A program made the translations under genes and the position numbers. A DNA stretch of 64,000 bases from Singulisphaera acidiphila DSM 18658 (GTDB lineage: Bacteria > Planctomycetota > Planctomycetia > Isosphaerales > Isosphaeraceae). Positions 24,629 to 35,306 of the stretch are shown here, one piece after another. Location of the stretch: positions 5,404,744 through 5,468,743 of the forward strand of contig NC_019892.1 in the NCBI RefSeq assembly GCF_000242455.2, in the 5' to 3' direction. How positions within the stretch are numbered: the first letter of the stretch is position 1; every line of letters begins with the position of its first letter. The notes under the pieces are model-generated. The model was not told the DNA's origin. It saw only the letters and a program-made list of their open reading frames with translations, and did no database searches.

Positions 24629-25528
24629 CTATTCGATGGGGGGGAGGCTTTCGCCTCGGTTCGGGTTGGCTCGGCCGGTCAGCCAGGCGGTGGGGGCCAG
24701 GACGAGGCAGAAGCCGAGGTAGCCGAGTGGGGTCATTGAGCGGCCCCAGATCACCAGGTCGAAGAGCATCCCGAACGGGACCTGGATCAGGCTGATGACA
24801 GCGACCCGCGCGGGGGCACCGGCGGCGTAGGCTTTGGTGAGGAAGAACTGGCCGACGGTTCCGGTGACGCCGACCCCGAAGAGCATCAGCAGGGTCATCG
24901 CGTCGGGCCGGTTCAGATGGATCGTGCCGTGGTCCCATCGCACGGCGAGCCAGGTCCCGGCGATCAGGCTGGCCACACCGGAGAAGTGGGCCACGATGGC
25001 GCGGGGGTCGATCCCTTTGAGGCGGTGGAGGCCGAGCATGGCCAGGGCGCTCGCGACCGAGGCGGCCAGCGCGACCAGGGAGGCGAACTGGTCGCCCGCG
25101 AGTTGGGGCCGCTGGATCAGGACGACGCCGAGCAGGCCGCTGGCCACGCCCAGCCCTTCGGCCGTGGTCGGGGGCTGGCGGAGCAGAAGGGCCGACATCA
25201 GGACGATCCAGAGCGGGTACGAATTGGTGAGCGTCAGCACGTCGCCCAGCGGCAGCCGGGTCATCGCGAAGAAGTTGCAGACGAGGCTGAAGCTGCCGGC
25301 CAGGCTCCGGAGCCATAACGTCCGAGGGCGGATGAAGACGAGCCGGACCCCCGAGGCCCGGGCCAGCATCAGGGTGGTCGTGAACATGAAGACGACCCGC
25401 ACCAGGGCGATCACGAGCCAGTCGCAACGGGTTCTGAGCGATGACGTGATCGCTCCCATCGTCGCGAAAGCCAAGGCGCCTTGGAGCATCCAGAGAGCGG
25501 GACGAACGGCTCTGTCGCTGTCGGTCAT
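24629..25528 (-). CDS. EamA/DMT superfamily transporter
   Basis: A 299-residue protein with ten predicted transmembrane helices in two EamA repeats. The first has ITSSLRTRCDWLVIALVRVV and DVLTLTNSYPLWIVLMSALL; the second has LFGVGVTGTVGQFFLTKAYA and VISLIQVPFGMLFDLVIWG. The family exports small metabolites such as amino acids or nucleotides; the substrate is unknown. It is 125 bp upstream of the LysM gene on the same strand. Confidence 0.85.
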   Translation of the reverse strand: MTDSDRAVRPALWMLQGALAFATMGAITSSLRTRCDWLVIALVRVVFMFTTTLMLARASGVRLVFIRPRTLWLRSLAGSFSLVCNFFAMTRLPLGDVLTLTNSYPLWIVLMSALLLRQPPTTAEGLGVASGLLGVVLIQRPQLAGDQFASLVALAASVASALAMLGLHRLKGIDPRAIVAHFSGVASLIAGTWLAVRWDHGTIHLNRPDAMTLLMLFGVGVTGTVGQFFLTKAYAAGAPARVAVISLIQVPFGMLFDLVIWGRSMTPLGYLGFCLVLAPTAWLTGRANPNRGESLPPIE

Positions 25529-25696
25529 CGAGAATCCAAGCGGTTGCGGCGCGGGGAAAGCCCGCTCTCATCTCGAGACGGGTGATTGAGGAGTCACCTT
25601 ATTCTGACCGGGGAACGTGAATCGGGAAAGGGCAGAGAGGCAATCTCTAATCGCCTGGACTAGGTTTTTCTTTGCATTGAATCATGTGCAAGCCCT

Positions 25697-25776
25697 GGGT
25701 GCCACGGGTTGTACCCAACCCGTGAGCCAAAAACCTGGGCTATCGTATCACGGGTGGAGTACAACCCGTGGCACCC
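25697..25776. repeat. Palindromic element, copy 1
   Basis: GGGTGCCACGGGTTGTAC at 25697-25714 is perfectly inverted at 25759-25776 (18 bp) around 44 nt. Each arm also folds by itself (CACGGGTT/AACCCGTG). The design, two hairpins facing each other, is that of REP/BIME-like units. Confidence 0.8.
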
Positions 25777-25888
25777 AACAGCGATGACATCACTGCAGTC
25801 GCCCATCAGAAAATCAAAGAAAACCGAGACCAACGGCTTAGAGTCTGTCCCAGAAGGCGAATCGCATCGGAGTTTTTGATGACCTTCC

Positions 25889-25976
25889 GGGTGCCATGCG
25901 GTTCCGTACTCGGAACCCATGCGGGAATGCCTTGGCCTGTTGCGCACGGGGTCCGAGTACGGAACCCGTGGCACCC
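25889..25976. repeat. Palindromic element, copy 2
   Basis: The left arm starts GGGTGCCATGCGGTTCCG at 25889 and the right arm GTCCGAGTACGGAACCCG ends GGCACCC at 25976. The arms match at about 23 of 26 positions. It shares the GGGTGCCA-x-G-x-GTT outer sequence with copy 1, 110 bp away. Confidence 0.75.
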
Positions 25977-26318
25977 CAACGTCCCTTTTCCCCGGTGAAG
26001 CCTGACCTTCCGAGACAGGCACCTTAGGCGTCCCCAACCTGGGCCACGCTGCGCTGAAACCGTTTTCCCCCCCCCGTTTTTTCAGCGCGATCGGCCCTGG
26101 CGCTTTGCGGTTGACTCTCGCGAACCCAAGACGATAGGGCTGGAAAGCAAGCGGAGAGCGGTGGTCAACTTGCGTCGCGCGGCTTTCTCAACAATAATTC
26201 AGATCAAGCAGCATGGCCATTTCAAAAAAAAAAGGGACGCGACCGGTCTCGTGCACCTGCCAACCCGTTGTAGCCCGATCCACAAAACCTCGTCTCGATC
26301 GAGCGGCTTGCAAGAACG

Positions 26319-29438
<3,120 letters not shown>

Positions 29439-29487
29439 GAACAACGAAGAGCCAGCGGGGGAAAAAATCATAAAAAGGGGCAGGCCA

Positions 29488-30378
29488 ATGGCGAGAGACT
29501 CTTGGTGGAATGATCGTTATCCACCGTCGCGTCCGAAGAAGGCGGCAGGGGGGATCAAGGCGCAGTCGAAGCGGGGCGGGTTTGGCGAGAGCTGGTGGGC
29601 GAAGCGCTGGATCAAGGTGCTGGAAAGCTTCAACATCGGCGCCCGGTTGGCGCGCGGGCGGTCCTACGCGCGGCAAGGGCAGGTGCTCTCGATCGCGATC
29701 GCCGAGGGGAAGGTTACGGCGAAGGTGCAGGGTTCGCGGTCCCAGCCGTACAACATCACGATCGCGGTCAAGACGCTCTCCCCGGCCGACTGGAAGAAGG
29801 TGCTCGACGTCCTGGGCACCCAGGCACTCTTCGCGGCGAAGCTCCTGGCCGGCGAGATGCCGCAAGACATCGAACCGGTGTTCAAGGAGGCGGGGGTCTC
29901 GCTCTTCCCCACGAAGCTGGCCGACCTCAAGACCGACTGCTCCTGCCCCGACTGGTCGAACCCCTGCAAGCACATCGCGGCGGTCTATTACCTGCTGGGC
30001 GAGGAGTTCGACCGCGACCCGTTCCTGATCTTCAGCCTGCGTGGCCTGAGCCGCGATGCCCTGATGGCGCGGTTGGAGATGACGAATTCGGGGCGTGGCG
30101 AAGCCGTCACGGCACCACGGCCCGGCGAACCCTTGAGCGTTCAGAGCGAGCCTTTTTGGAACGTGGCCGAGGAGCGAACCGAAGATTGGTTTGGTGTGGT
30201 CGAAGTACCCAGAGAGCCGGTCGCGCTGGCTAGTCGCCTCGGCGGGTTTCCGTTCTGGCAGGGAGAGGCCCCGTTGCGGGACACGTTGCTCGCGACCTAC
30301 CAGGCGGCCTCCCCGCGCGGCCTGGATGTGTTCCTCGGTCCGGAGACGGAGAGCCAGGTCGATCGAATCGAAAATTGA
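29488..30378 (+). CDS. SWIM zinc-finger protein paired with SNF2 helicase
   Basis: ATG 29488 (MARDSWWNDRYPPSRPKK), preceded by AAAAGGGG, gives a 296-residue protein. The N-terminal part contains FGESWWAKRWIKVLES and GRSYARQGQVLSI, conserved in SNF2-linked SWIM proteins. The SWIM finger is C151-S-C153-x6-C160-K-H162. SWIM domains bind DNA or protein, and this one is expected to work with the upstream helicase. The upstream open stretch from 29386 overlaps the helicase and is not used. Confidence 0.88.
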   Translation: MARDSWWNDRYPPSRPKKAAGGIKAQSKRGGFGESWWAKRWIKVLESFNIGARLARGRSYARQGQVLSIAIAEGKVTAKVQGSRSQPYNITIAVKTLSPADWKKVLDVLGTQALFAAKLLAGEMPQDIEPVFKEAGVSLFPTKLADLKTDCSCPDWSNPCKHIAAVYYLLGEEFDRDPFLIFSLRGLSRDALMARLEMTNSGRGEAVTAPRPGEPLSVQSEPFWNVAEERTEDWFGVVEVPREPVALASRLGGFPFWQGEAPLRDTLLATYQAASPRGLDVFLGPETESQVDRIEN

Positions 30379-30462
30379 ACTGGTAGGCTCCCTGGTCCGG
30401 CACCGGTACACTCGTTTTCGGGTCGAAAACTCCTTTGCGACAAAAAAATATAAGGAAGGGCA

Positions 30463-31161
30463 ATGATGCCTGACCGGCCGGGCGAACTGATTACGCTGGA
30501 GGGGATCACCAAGGAATACCCGATGGGGGGCGAGATCGTTCGCGCGCTTCAAGGGGTCGACCTGGCGATCGGGACCAACGAGCTGGTCGCGATCATGGGG
30601 CCGTCCGGGTCGGGGAAATCCACCTTGATGAACATTCTTGGTTGCCTCGATGTGCCGAGCGCGGGGCGGTACTGGCTGGAGGGCCGCGACGTGGCGCGGC
30701 TTTCGCAGTCGGAGCTGGCGCGGGTCCGTGGGGGGCAGATCGGCTTCGTTTTCCAGACGTTCGAGCTTTTGCCACGACAGACGGCCTTGCGGAACGTCGA
30801 GCTTCCGTTGACCTACTCGGGGGGGGCGAACCGCCGAGGCCGCGCGACCGAGGCGCTGCGGCGGGTCGGGCTGGCCGACCGGATGGGGCACCGGCCCAAT
30901 CAGATGTCGGGGGGACAGCGGCAGCGGGTGGCGATCGCGCGTGCCTTGGTTCAGCGCCCGGCCTTGCTGCTGGCGGATGAGCCGACCGGCAACCTCGACA
31001 CGCAGACCGGTGAGGAGATCCTCAACCTCTTCGCCGACCTTCATCGCGAAGGGCAGACCATCGTCATCGTCACCCACGAGCCCGAGGTCGCCGCACGCTG
31101 TCATCGCGTTGTCCGGATCCGAGACGGCCGGGTTGAGTCGGACCTCGAGACCGGAAATTAG
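30463..31161 (+). CDS. MacB/LolD-type ABC transporter ATPase
   Basis: A 232-residue ABC ATPase: Walker A GPSGSGKST (46-54), Q-loop VFQTFELLPRQTALRNVELP, signature MSGGQRQRVAIARAL (from 148), Walker B LLLADEPTGNLDT (from 167), H-loop VTHEPEVA. The LNILGCLD-like segment (MNILGCLDVPSAG) and the LLP-x-x-TA box place it with MacB/LolD/FtsE proteins, which drive extra-cytoplasmic mechanotransmission, not transport across the membrane. Such ATPases normally sit directly beside a MacB-like permease; here the only such permease is at 47550-48758, across 16 kb of accessory DNA. An IS66 remnant begins right after the stop. Confidence 0.92.
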   Translation: MMPDRPGELITLEGITKEYPMGGEIVRALQGVDLAIGTNELVAIMGPSGSGKSTLMNILGCLDVPSAGRYWLEGRDVARLSQSELARVRGGQIGFVFQTFELLPRQTALRNVELPLTYSGGANRRGRATEALRRVGLADRMGHRPNQMSGGQRQRVAIARALVQRPALLLADEPTGNLDTQTGEEILNLFADLHREGQTIVIVTHEPEVAARCHRVVRIRDGRVESDLETGN

Positions 31162-31163
31162 AG

Positions 31164-31457
31164 CGGTTTTTGCGTTGGTGGCGTTTCCGTGAAGAGCACC
31201 TGTGGACCTTTCTCAGGGGGCGGGAGATCGAGCCGACGAATAACGCGGCCGAGCGGGCGCTGCGCCATGCCGTGTTGGGGCGCAAATCGAGCGGTGGAAC
31301 GGCGAGCGAGTGGGGCAGCCGGTTCGTCGGGCGAGTCTTGACTGTGGCGGCGACCTGTCGCCAGCAAGGAAAGGACGTCCTCGAATTCCTGACCAAGTGC
31401 TTTCGATTACACCTGTTCGCCCTACCCCACCCGTCGCTGGTTGTTCAGCCCGAGTAA
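31164..31457 (+). pseudogene. IS66-family transposase C-terminal remnant
   Basis: The frame reads LWTFLRGREIEPTNNAAERA then LRHAVLGRKSSGGTASEWGS, RFVGRVLTVAATCRQQGKDV. This is the end of an IS66 transposase, including the catalytic Glu of EPTNNAAER. Everything upstream (>350 residues) is missing. It abuts the ABC ATPase stop codon, marking a rearrangement breakpoint. Confidence 0.8.
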
Positions 31458-31545
31458 TCGCTCAACGTGCCCTGATCCCTGGGTGGGAACACGTCGCCTC
31501 GTACCCTCCTGCAGTGCGGTGACGACCACCCGATCTGAAGCCCGT

Positions 31546-31875
31546 TCAAGCAGGTAGGCCGGCTCGCTCAAGTTGCTCCTCGAGTTGCCACCCCTCCGGT
31601 CTTTTCGTGGCATCGAACCATTCGCACCCGGACCGGACCCATTCCCTGAGGTGCTCCTCAAAGGAGGCTGGGACACCAGTTCCGGGGTTATCATCGTTGC
31701 CGAACTCGAACCCACAACAGTCGCAGACCTCGTACGAAGGGGCACCGAAGTGCTCCTCATAGGGGGGCTCAAGGCCGCGCGCAGCCGAGACGTCGGCGAG
31801 TCCTCTGTAAGGCGGTTGCGATAGCCCGTTGTAGCCACAACAGGGGCAACTGAACGAACCGGTCGTCGCTTTCAT
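31546..31875 (-). CDS. CPCC cysteine-rich protein, probable immunity protein
   Basis: From ATG 31875 (MKATTGSFSCPCCGYNGLSQ) the 109-residue protein has two zinc-type knuckles, CPCCGY and CDCCGFEFGNDDN, and ends WQLEEQLERAGLPA. This is the CPCC family, found as immunity or accessory proteins next to polymorphic toxins. The frame is open upstream without a stop into a piece that looks like a toxin C-terminus, starting at ATG 32004 or further out. So the present ORF may be an in-frame toxin-immunity fusion created by decay. Confidence 0.65.
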   Translation of the reverse strand: MKATTGSFSCPCCGYNGLSQPPYRGLADVSAARGLEPPYEEHFGAPSYEVCDCCGFEFGNDDNPGTGVPASFEEHLREWVRSGCEWFDATKRPEGWQLEEQLERAGLPA

Positions 31876-32169
31876 TATCTTCCATTGCTTGGTCAGGACC
31901 GTTATGAGAACGAAGGTACCATCCGGCTGAGGTGCCAGCCGGACGCCCCTCTTGAACATACCCGAGCCATCTGCTCTAGGGAACGATTTAATAATGTCAA
32001 TCATCCCATTGGAGGTCGTTCCCGTGGCCGGTGAGTGGATGAGTTCGGCGAGGTACTCAGCCCACTTGGCGGGGGGACCACCCGGGTCGATCTGGCGTAG
32101 TGCCGTTGAGCTGCTACCGAAATGGAGCGTCCCACCCGGAGTCTTTGTCCTGTCGGGAAGCTTGGGGGC
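31876..32169 (-). pseudogene. Polymorphic-toxin C-terminal fragment
   Basis: In frame with the CPCC gene and just upstream of it, the minus strand encodes GGTLHFGSSSTALRQIDPGG, PPAKWAEYLAELIHSPATGT and GMIDIIKSFPRADGSG then VRLAPQPDGTFVLITVLTKQ. The composition and the position directly before a CPCC gene fit the C-terminal toxin module of a secreted polymorphic toxin. A TGA at 32170-32172 cuts it from whatever delivered it, and another frame continues upstream. The toxin family is not identified. Confidence 0.4.
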
Positions 32170-32332
32170 TCAGGCGTCTGAAGGCTTGTGCCGGGTCGAC
32201 CCACTTGGCCTCAGCCTTACAACAGGCCGTCGGCCGCTCCAAGTTGCGTCAAGCCGGCCGGAAGCTCTGGCTATGTGCGCCGGGAGCCGTTGAAATGGAA
32301 ATGGAAGCGGGGGGAGAAGGAGAACCGGGCCG

Positions 32333-33580
32333 GTGAAGCGGAGCGCTGCCTTGCGAATACTCGATCGATTCTTCGGGCCGCCCAGCGAGGCGAGGTTCGC
32401 CCGGCAGCTGGCCGACGCGATCCGGCGGGCCGGTGAAACGAACCCGATCCAATTCGATGCGCGCGAATTCCGACTGGTCTCGGCGGGCGAGTCCGCCAAT
32501 GTCATGAACCTCGGGAACCTCTACGGCGAGTACCGCTCTGCCTCACGTGGGCGGAGGCCGGACATTCTCCACGCGTTCGTGCGGAGTTGGTTCGATCGCT
32601 ACAAGGAGATTCCCGAGCTTTACGAGGACCTTGGCCCGGACCTTCTGCCCACGATTCGTCCTCGGATGTTCCATGAGTCGGGCCGGCTCGAGGCGATGAT
32701 TGCGGGTGCGCCTCCGTTGACGGTGCCCCACCGGGTCGTCGGCGAGCATTACGCGGGGGGCCTGGTCTACGACCTCCCGCAGTCGATGATCCTGGTCCAA
32801 GGGCGACACCTCGAGGCGTGGGAGACCGACTTCGACGAGGCCTTCGAAGTCGCTTGCGACAACCTTCGCGAGATCAGCCGGCATCGTTGGCGAACCCCCG
32901 CGCCTGGGGTCATGGCCTCCCCCTGGGGCGACCACTACGACGCCTCGCGGCTCTTGATCCTCACCGACCTGATCGATCGCGACGACGTCTACGGCGATCT
33001 CGTCGCGATGATCCCGAACCGAGACACCTTGCTGCTGACCAGCTCGGGCGACGACGCGGGCCTGGCCGCCTTGGCGAGCCTGGCCGAGGAGACCTTGCTA
33101 AAACCGAGGCCGCTCCACGGCTACCCGCTCTGCTTGCGGGATGACGATTGGGTCCCCTTCTTCCCCGAGCCTGACCACCCTTGCGCAGGGCCGTTCCGGC
33201 GGCTCCGGATGAAGTCGCTCGCCCGAGATTACGCCGAGCAGGCGAGCCTGCTGAACGAACTCTACCGCCAGACCGGCGACGACGCGTTCCTGGCGGGCTT
33301 CAACGCCATGGAGAACCCGCGAACCGGCGAGGCGATGAGCTACTCCGTCTGGGCCGAGGGCGTCTCCACACTTCTGCCCGAGACCGACCGCATCTTCTTC
33401 TTCCGCCCCGGCGGCCCGCAGAACGGAGAGGTCGTCGCCAGCGGCGATTGGGACCGGGTGACCGAAGTGGCCGGCCACTTGCTCACCCCCCTGGGCGCCT
33501 ACCCCGAGCGCTATCGGGTCGAAGACTTCCCGACCCACGCTCAACTCGCCGAGATCAGCGATGGCTCGGGTTCCTCTTGA
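32333..33580 (+). CDS. DUF1444 (YtpQ-like) family protein
   Basis: A 415-residue protein with the DUF1444 layout: N-terminal helical region (GESANVMNLGNLYGEYRS), GGLVYDLPQSMILVQ, W-x2-DFDEAFEVACDNLREISR, then the core SPWGDHYDASRLLILTDLID and GDLVAMIPNRDTLLLTSSGD. The biochemical role of the family is unknown; in Firmicutes ytpQ is a housekeeping neighbour. The last ~28 codons are duplicated 840 bp downstream together with the next gene. Its 3' end overlaps the convergent membrane protein gene by 40 bp. Confidence 0.7.
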   Translation: MKRSAALRILDRFFGPPSEARFARQLADAIRRAGETNPIQFDAREFRLVSAGESANVMNLGNLYGEYRSASRGRRPDILHAFVRSWFDRYKEIPELYEDLGPDLLPTIRPRMFHESGRLEAMIAGAPPLTVPHRVVGEHYAGGLVYDLPQSMILVQGRHLEAWETDFDEAFEVACDNLREISRHRWRTPAPGVMASPWGDHYDASRLLILTDLIDRDDVYGDLVAMIPNRDTLLLTSSGDDAGLAALASLAEETLLKPRPLHGYPLCLRDDDWVPFFPEPDHPCAGPFRRLRMKSLARDYAEQASLLNELYRQTGDDAFLAGFNAMENPRTGEAMSYSVWAEGVSTLLPETDRIFFFRPGGPQNGEVVASGDWDRVTEVAGHLLTPLGAYPERYRVEDFPTHAQLAEISDGSGSS

Positions 33581-34317
33581 CCCACGGCGGCACCGCTGGG
33601 ATTTCGCCGTTGGTTCAGGTACATGACTGTGAAGCCGCTGAGCAGTGGTAGGATCGCGCATCCCAGGATACGGGTATGACTGCCGAGAATGGGTGCATGC
33701 GCCAATCCTGACCAGCGAAGGTTTTTGGAAATCGAGGTGGGCGTTTTTGGCTTTGTCCCCCAGGTGTCGATCGCGAAGGAGGACGCGGTAAGGACGCCCA
33801 AGCCAATCAGGGCTCCTTGAATAAACGGGATCACATGTCTGTTGCGAGTTCCAGGTCGTGGGCCTTGTCGTTTCACCTGGCGCGCGACCCACAGGCCGGC
33901 CGCCCAGGCAATGAGAAGGCCGAGGGTTTCCGTCACACGACGATCGATGGTGTCGAGGTATTGGAAGATTCGGTGATTCGATGAGAAGTCACCGACACTC
34001 GATTCATACCACCGGATCAGTGTTCCCAGGAGCTGCAACGAACCCCTTTTGCCGGGCGTCGCGGGCATAAAGGCGACCTCTGTGATTGCCAAGGATGCCG
34101 CAAAGCCGACCACCAGGAAGGTGTAGTGGAACGCACGCAGGGGGCGGCCGAGGATGACGGCCTGGACGAGCACGATGCCGATCATCACCAGCGCGAACAG
34201 GAACAGGGGAGACTGCGGGATGGAGGGGGTAGGCCGGAAGATGGCGAGGGGCAAGGCGATGAGCGCCGTGAGTTTCATGAGATGAGAAATCGGTATGCCT
34301 TGATTGGGCCTGTTCAC
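33541..34317 (-). CDS. Membrane protein of unknown function, copy A
   Basis: About 258 residues from GTG 34317 (VNRPNQGIPISHLMKLTALI); a longer frame exists to 34431 but that part is antisense to the duplicated DUF1444 tail. Four hydrophobic stretches are clear: FLFALVMIGIVLVQAVILG, FHYTFLVVGFAASLAITEV, LGLLIAWAAGLWVARQV and the C-terminal LGCAILPLLSGFTVMYL. A soluble loop follows TM2. It is a diverged twin of the next gene, identical in the FHYTFLVVGFAASLAITEVA segment. Family unknown. Confidence 0.65.
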   Translation of the reverse strand: MNRPNQGIPISHLMKLTALIALPLAIFRPTPSIPQSPLFLFALVMIGIVLVQAVILGRPLRAFHYTFLVVGFAASLAITEVAFMPATPGKRGSLQLLGTLIRWYESSVGDFSSNHRIFQYLDTIDRRVTETLGLLIAWAAGLWVARQVKRQGPRPGTRNRHVIPFIQGALIGLGVLTASSFAIDTWGTKPKTPTSISKNLRWSGLAHAPILGSHTRILGCAILPLLSGFTVMYLNQRRNPSGAAVGQEEPEPSLISAS

Positions 34318-34378
34318 GTTGTTGACCCCCTGGGTATCTACCCGATTGCGATCGGGTCGAAGACTTCCCGACCCACGC

Positions 34379-35110
34379 TCAACTCGCCGAGATCTGCGAC
34401 GGACCAGCAGGTTCACCTTGATCGGCGGCACTGCTGGGATCTCGCCGTTGGTTCAGGTACATGACTGCGAAACCGCCGAGCAGTGGCAGGATCGCCAGGC
34501 TCAACAAGAAGGCGTAGAGGAACAGTCCCTGCCGGGGAGCGTTTGGTGGTAGTCCGCAGAAGTTGATCGCGCAGACGATCGACGTGAAGATCCCCAAACC
34601 GATCAACGCCCCTTGGAAAAACGACCCGATATGCCGGATGCGCCTGCCAGGTTCCAACCCCCGCCGTCTTCTCACCTGGCGGGCGACCGACAGACCGACC
34701 ACCCAGGCAACGAGAAGGCCGAGGGTATTCGTCACGCCGCGCTCGGCGATCTCGAGATATTGGGACAGTTGCTGATTCAGTGATATCGTGTTGGCAATCG
34801 ATTCCTGTCGTCGGATCAGTGTTTCCAGGAGATGTAACGACCCCCTTTTGCCGGTCGTCGTGGGCATAAAGGCGACCTCTGTGATTGCCAAGGATGCCGC
34901 AAAGCCGACCACCAGGAAGGTGTAGTGGAACGCACGCAGGGGGTGGCCGAGGATGACGGCCTGGACGAGCACGATGTCAAGCATCACCAGCGCGAACAGG
35001 AGCAGGGGAGACTGTGGGATGGAGGGGTTGGCCTTCACGAGGGCGCAATTCAAGGCGATGAGCGCCGTGAATTTCATCATGCGGGAGAGTGGGATCCCCT
35101 TGTCGGACAT
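34379..35110 (-). CDS. Membrane protein of unknown function, copy B
   Basis: The 243-residue twin of copy A, from ATG 35110 (MSDKGIPLSRMMKFTALIAL). It has the same four hydrophobic segments. The most divergent part is the loop after TM2 (ETLIRRQESIANTISLNQQL) and the segment before the last helix, where copy A is longer. Because this copy has its own upstream region and a natural start, it is probably the older gene. Gene products of this size with paired duplication often act in surface or toxin resistance, but there is no direct evidence. Confidence 0.65.
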   Translation of the reverse strand: MSDKGIPLSRMMKFTALIALNCALVKANPSIPQSPLLLFALVMLDIVLVQAVILGHPLRAFHYTFLVVGFAASLAITEVAFMPTTTGKRGSLHLLETLIRRQESIANTISLNQQLSQYLEIAERGVTNTLGLLVAWVVGLSVARQVRRRRGLEPGRRIRHIGSFFQGALIGLGIFTSIVCAINFCGLPPNAPRQGLFLYAFLLSLAILPLLGGFAVMYLNQRRDPSSAADQGEPAGPSQISAS

Positions 35111-35306
35111 GCTTGAGGCCTCCCCCACTTTTATGATGTCTGTGTCGGTATTGTTTTTATCGGGATTGCGGCATTGCCCGCAAGAAGTGAAATCTCACTT
35201 TAGCCGATCCCGAACTTGATTTCCCACACAATCCTTGTTGAAGAGACGCCCTTTCTGAAATACTCCCGCTTCGGATGCATTCCCTGGGACCGCGGGCGCC
35301 CCGCCC

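Larger units (their letters stand above)
25529..26318. other. Long intergenic region with two palindromic elements
   Basis: About 790 bp without a gene between divergent EamA and SNF2 genes. It contains two related inverted-repeat elements (annotated separately), a C9 run near 26070, and an A10 run near 26225. Both promoters should be here. Confidence 0.5.
33483..35130. repeat. Tandem duplication of membrane gene plus DUF1444 tail
   Basis: Two units of about 840 bp lie head to tail: 33483-34323 and 34324-35130. Each begins with the 3' end of the DUF1444 gene and continues through a minus-strand membrane protein gene. In the second unit the DUF1444 piece (34324-34406) is an orphan fragment with no gene body, which fixes the direction of the duplication. 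Confidence 0.8.

Noticed and set aside
24504..25571. Upstream extension of the LysM gene frame
   Set aside because: It runs through the EamA transporter in another frame and has no protein-like features; the ATG at 24503 starts a clear transmembrane anchor.
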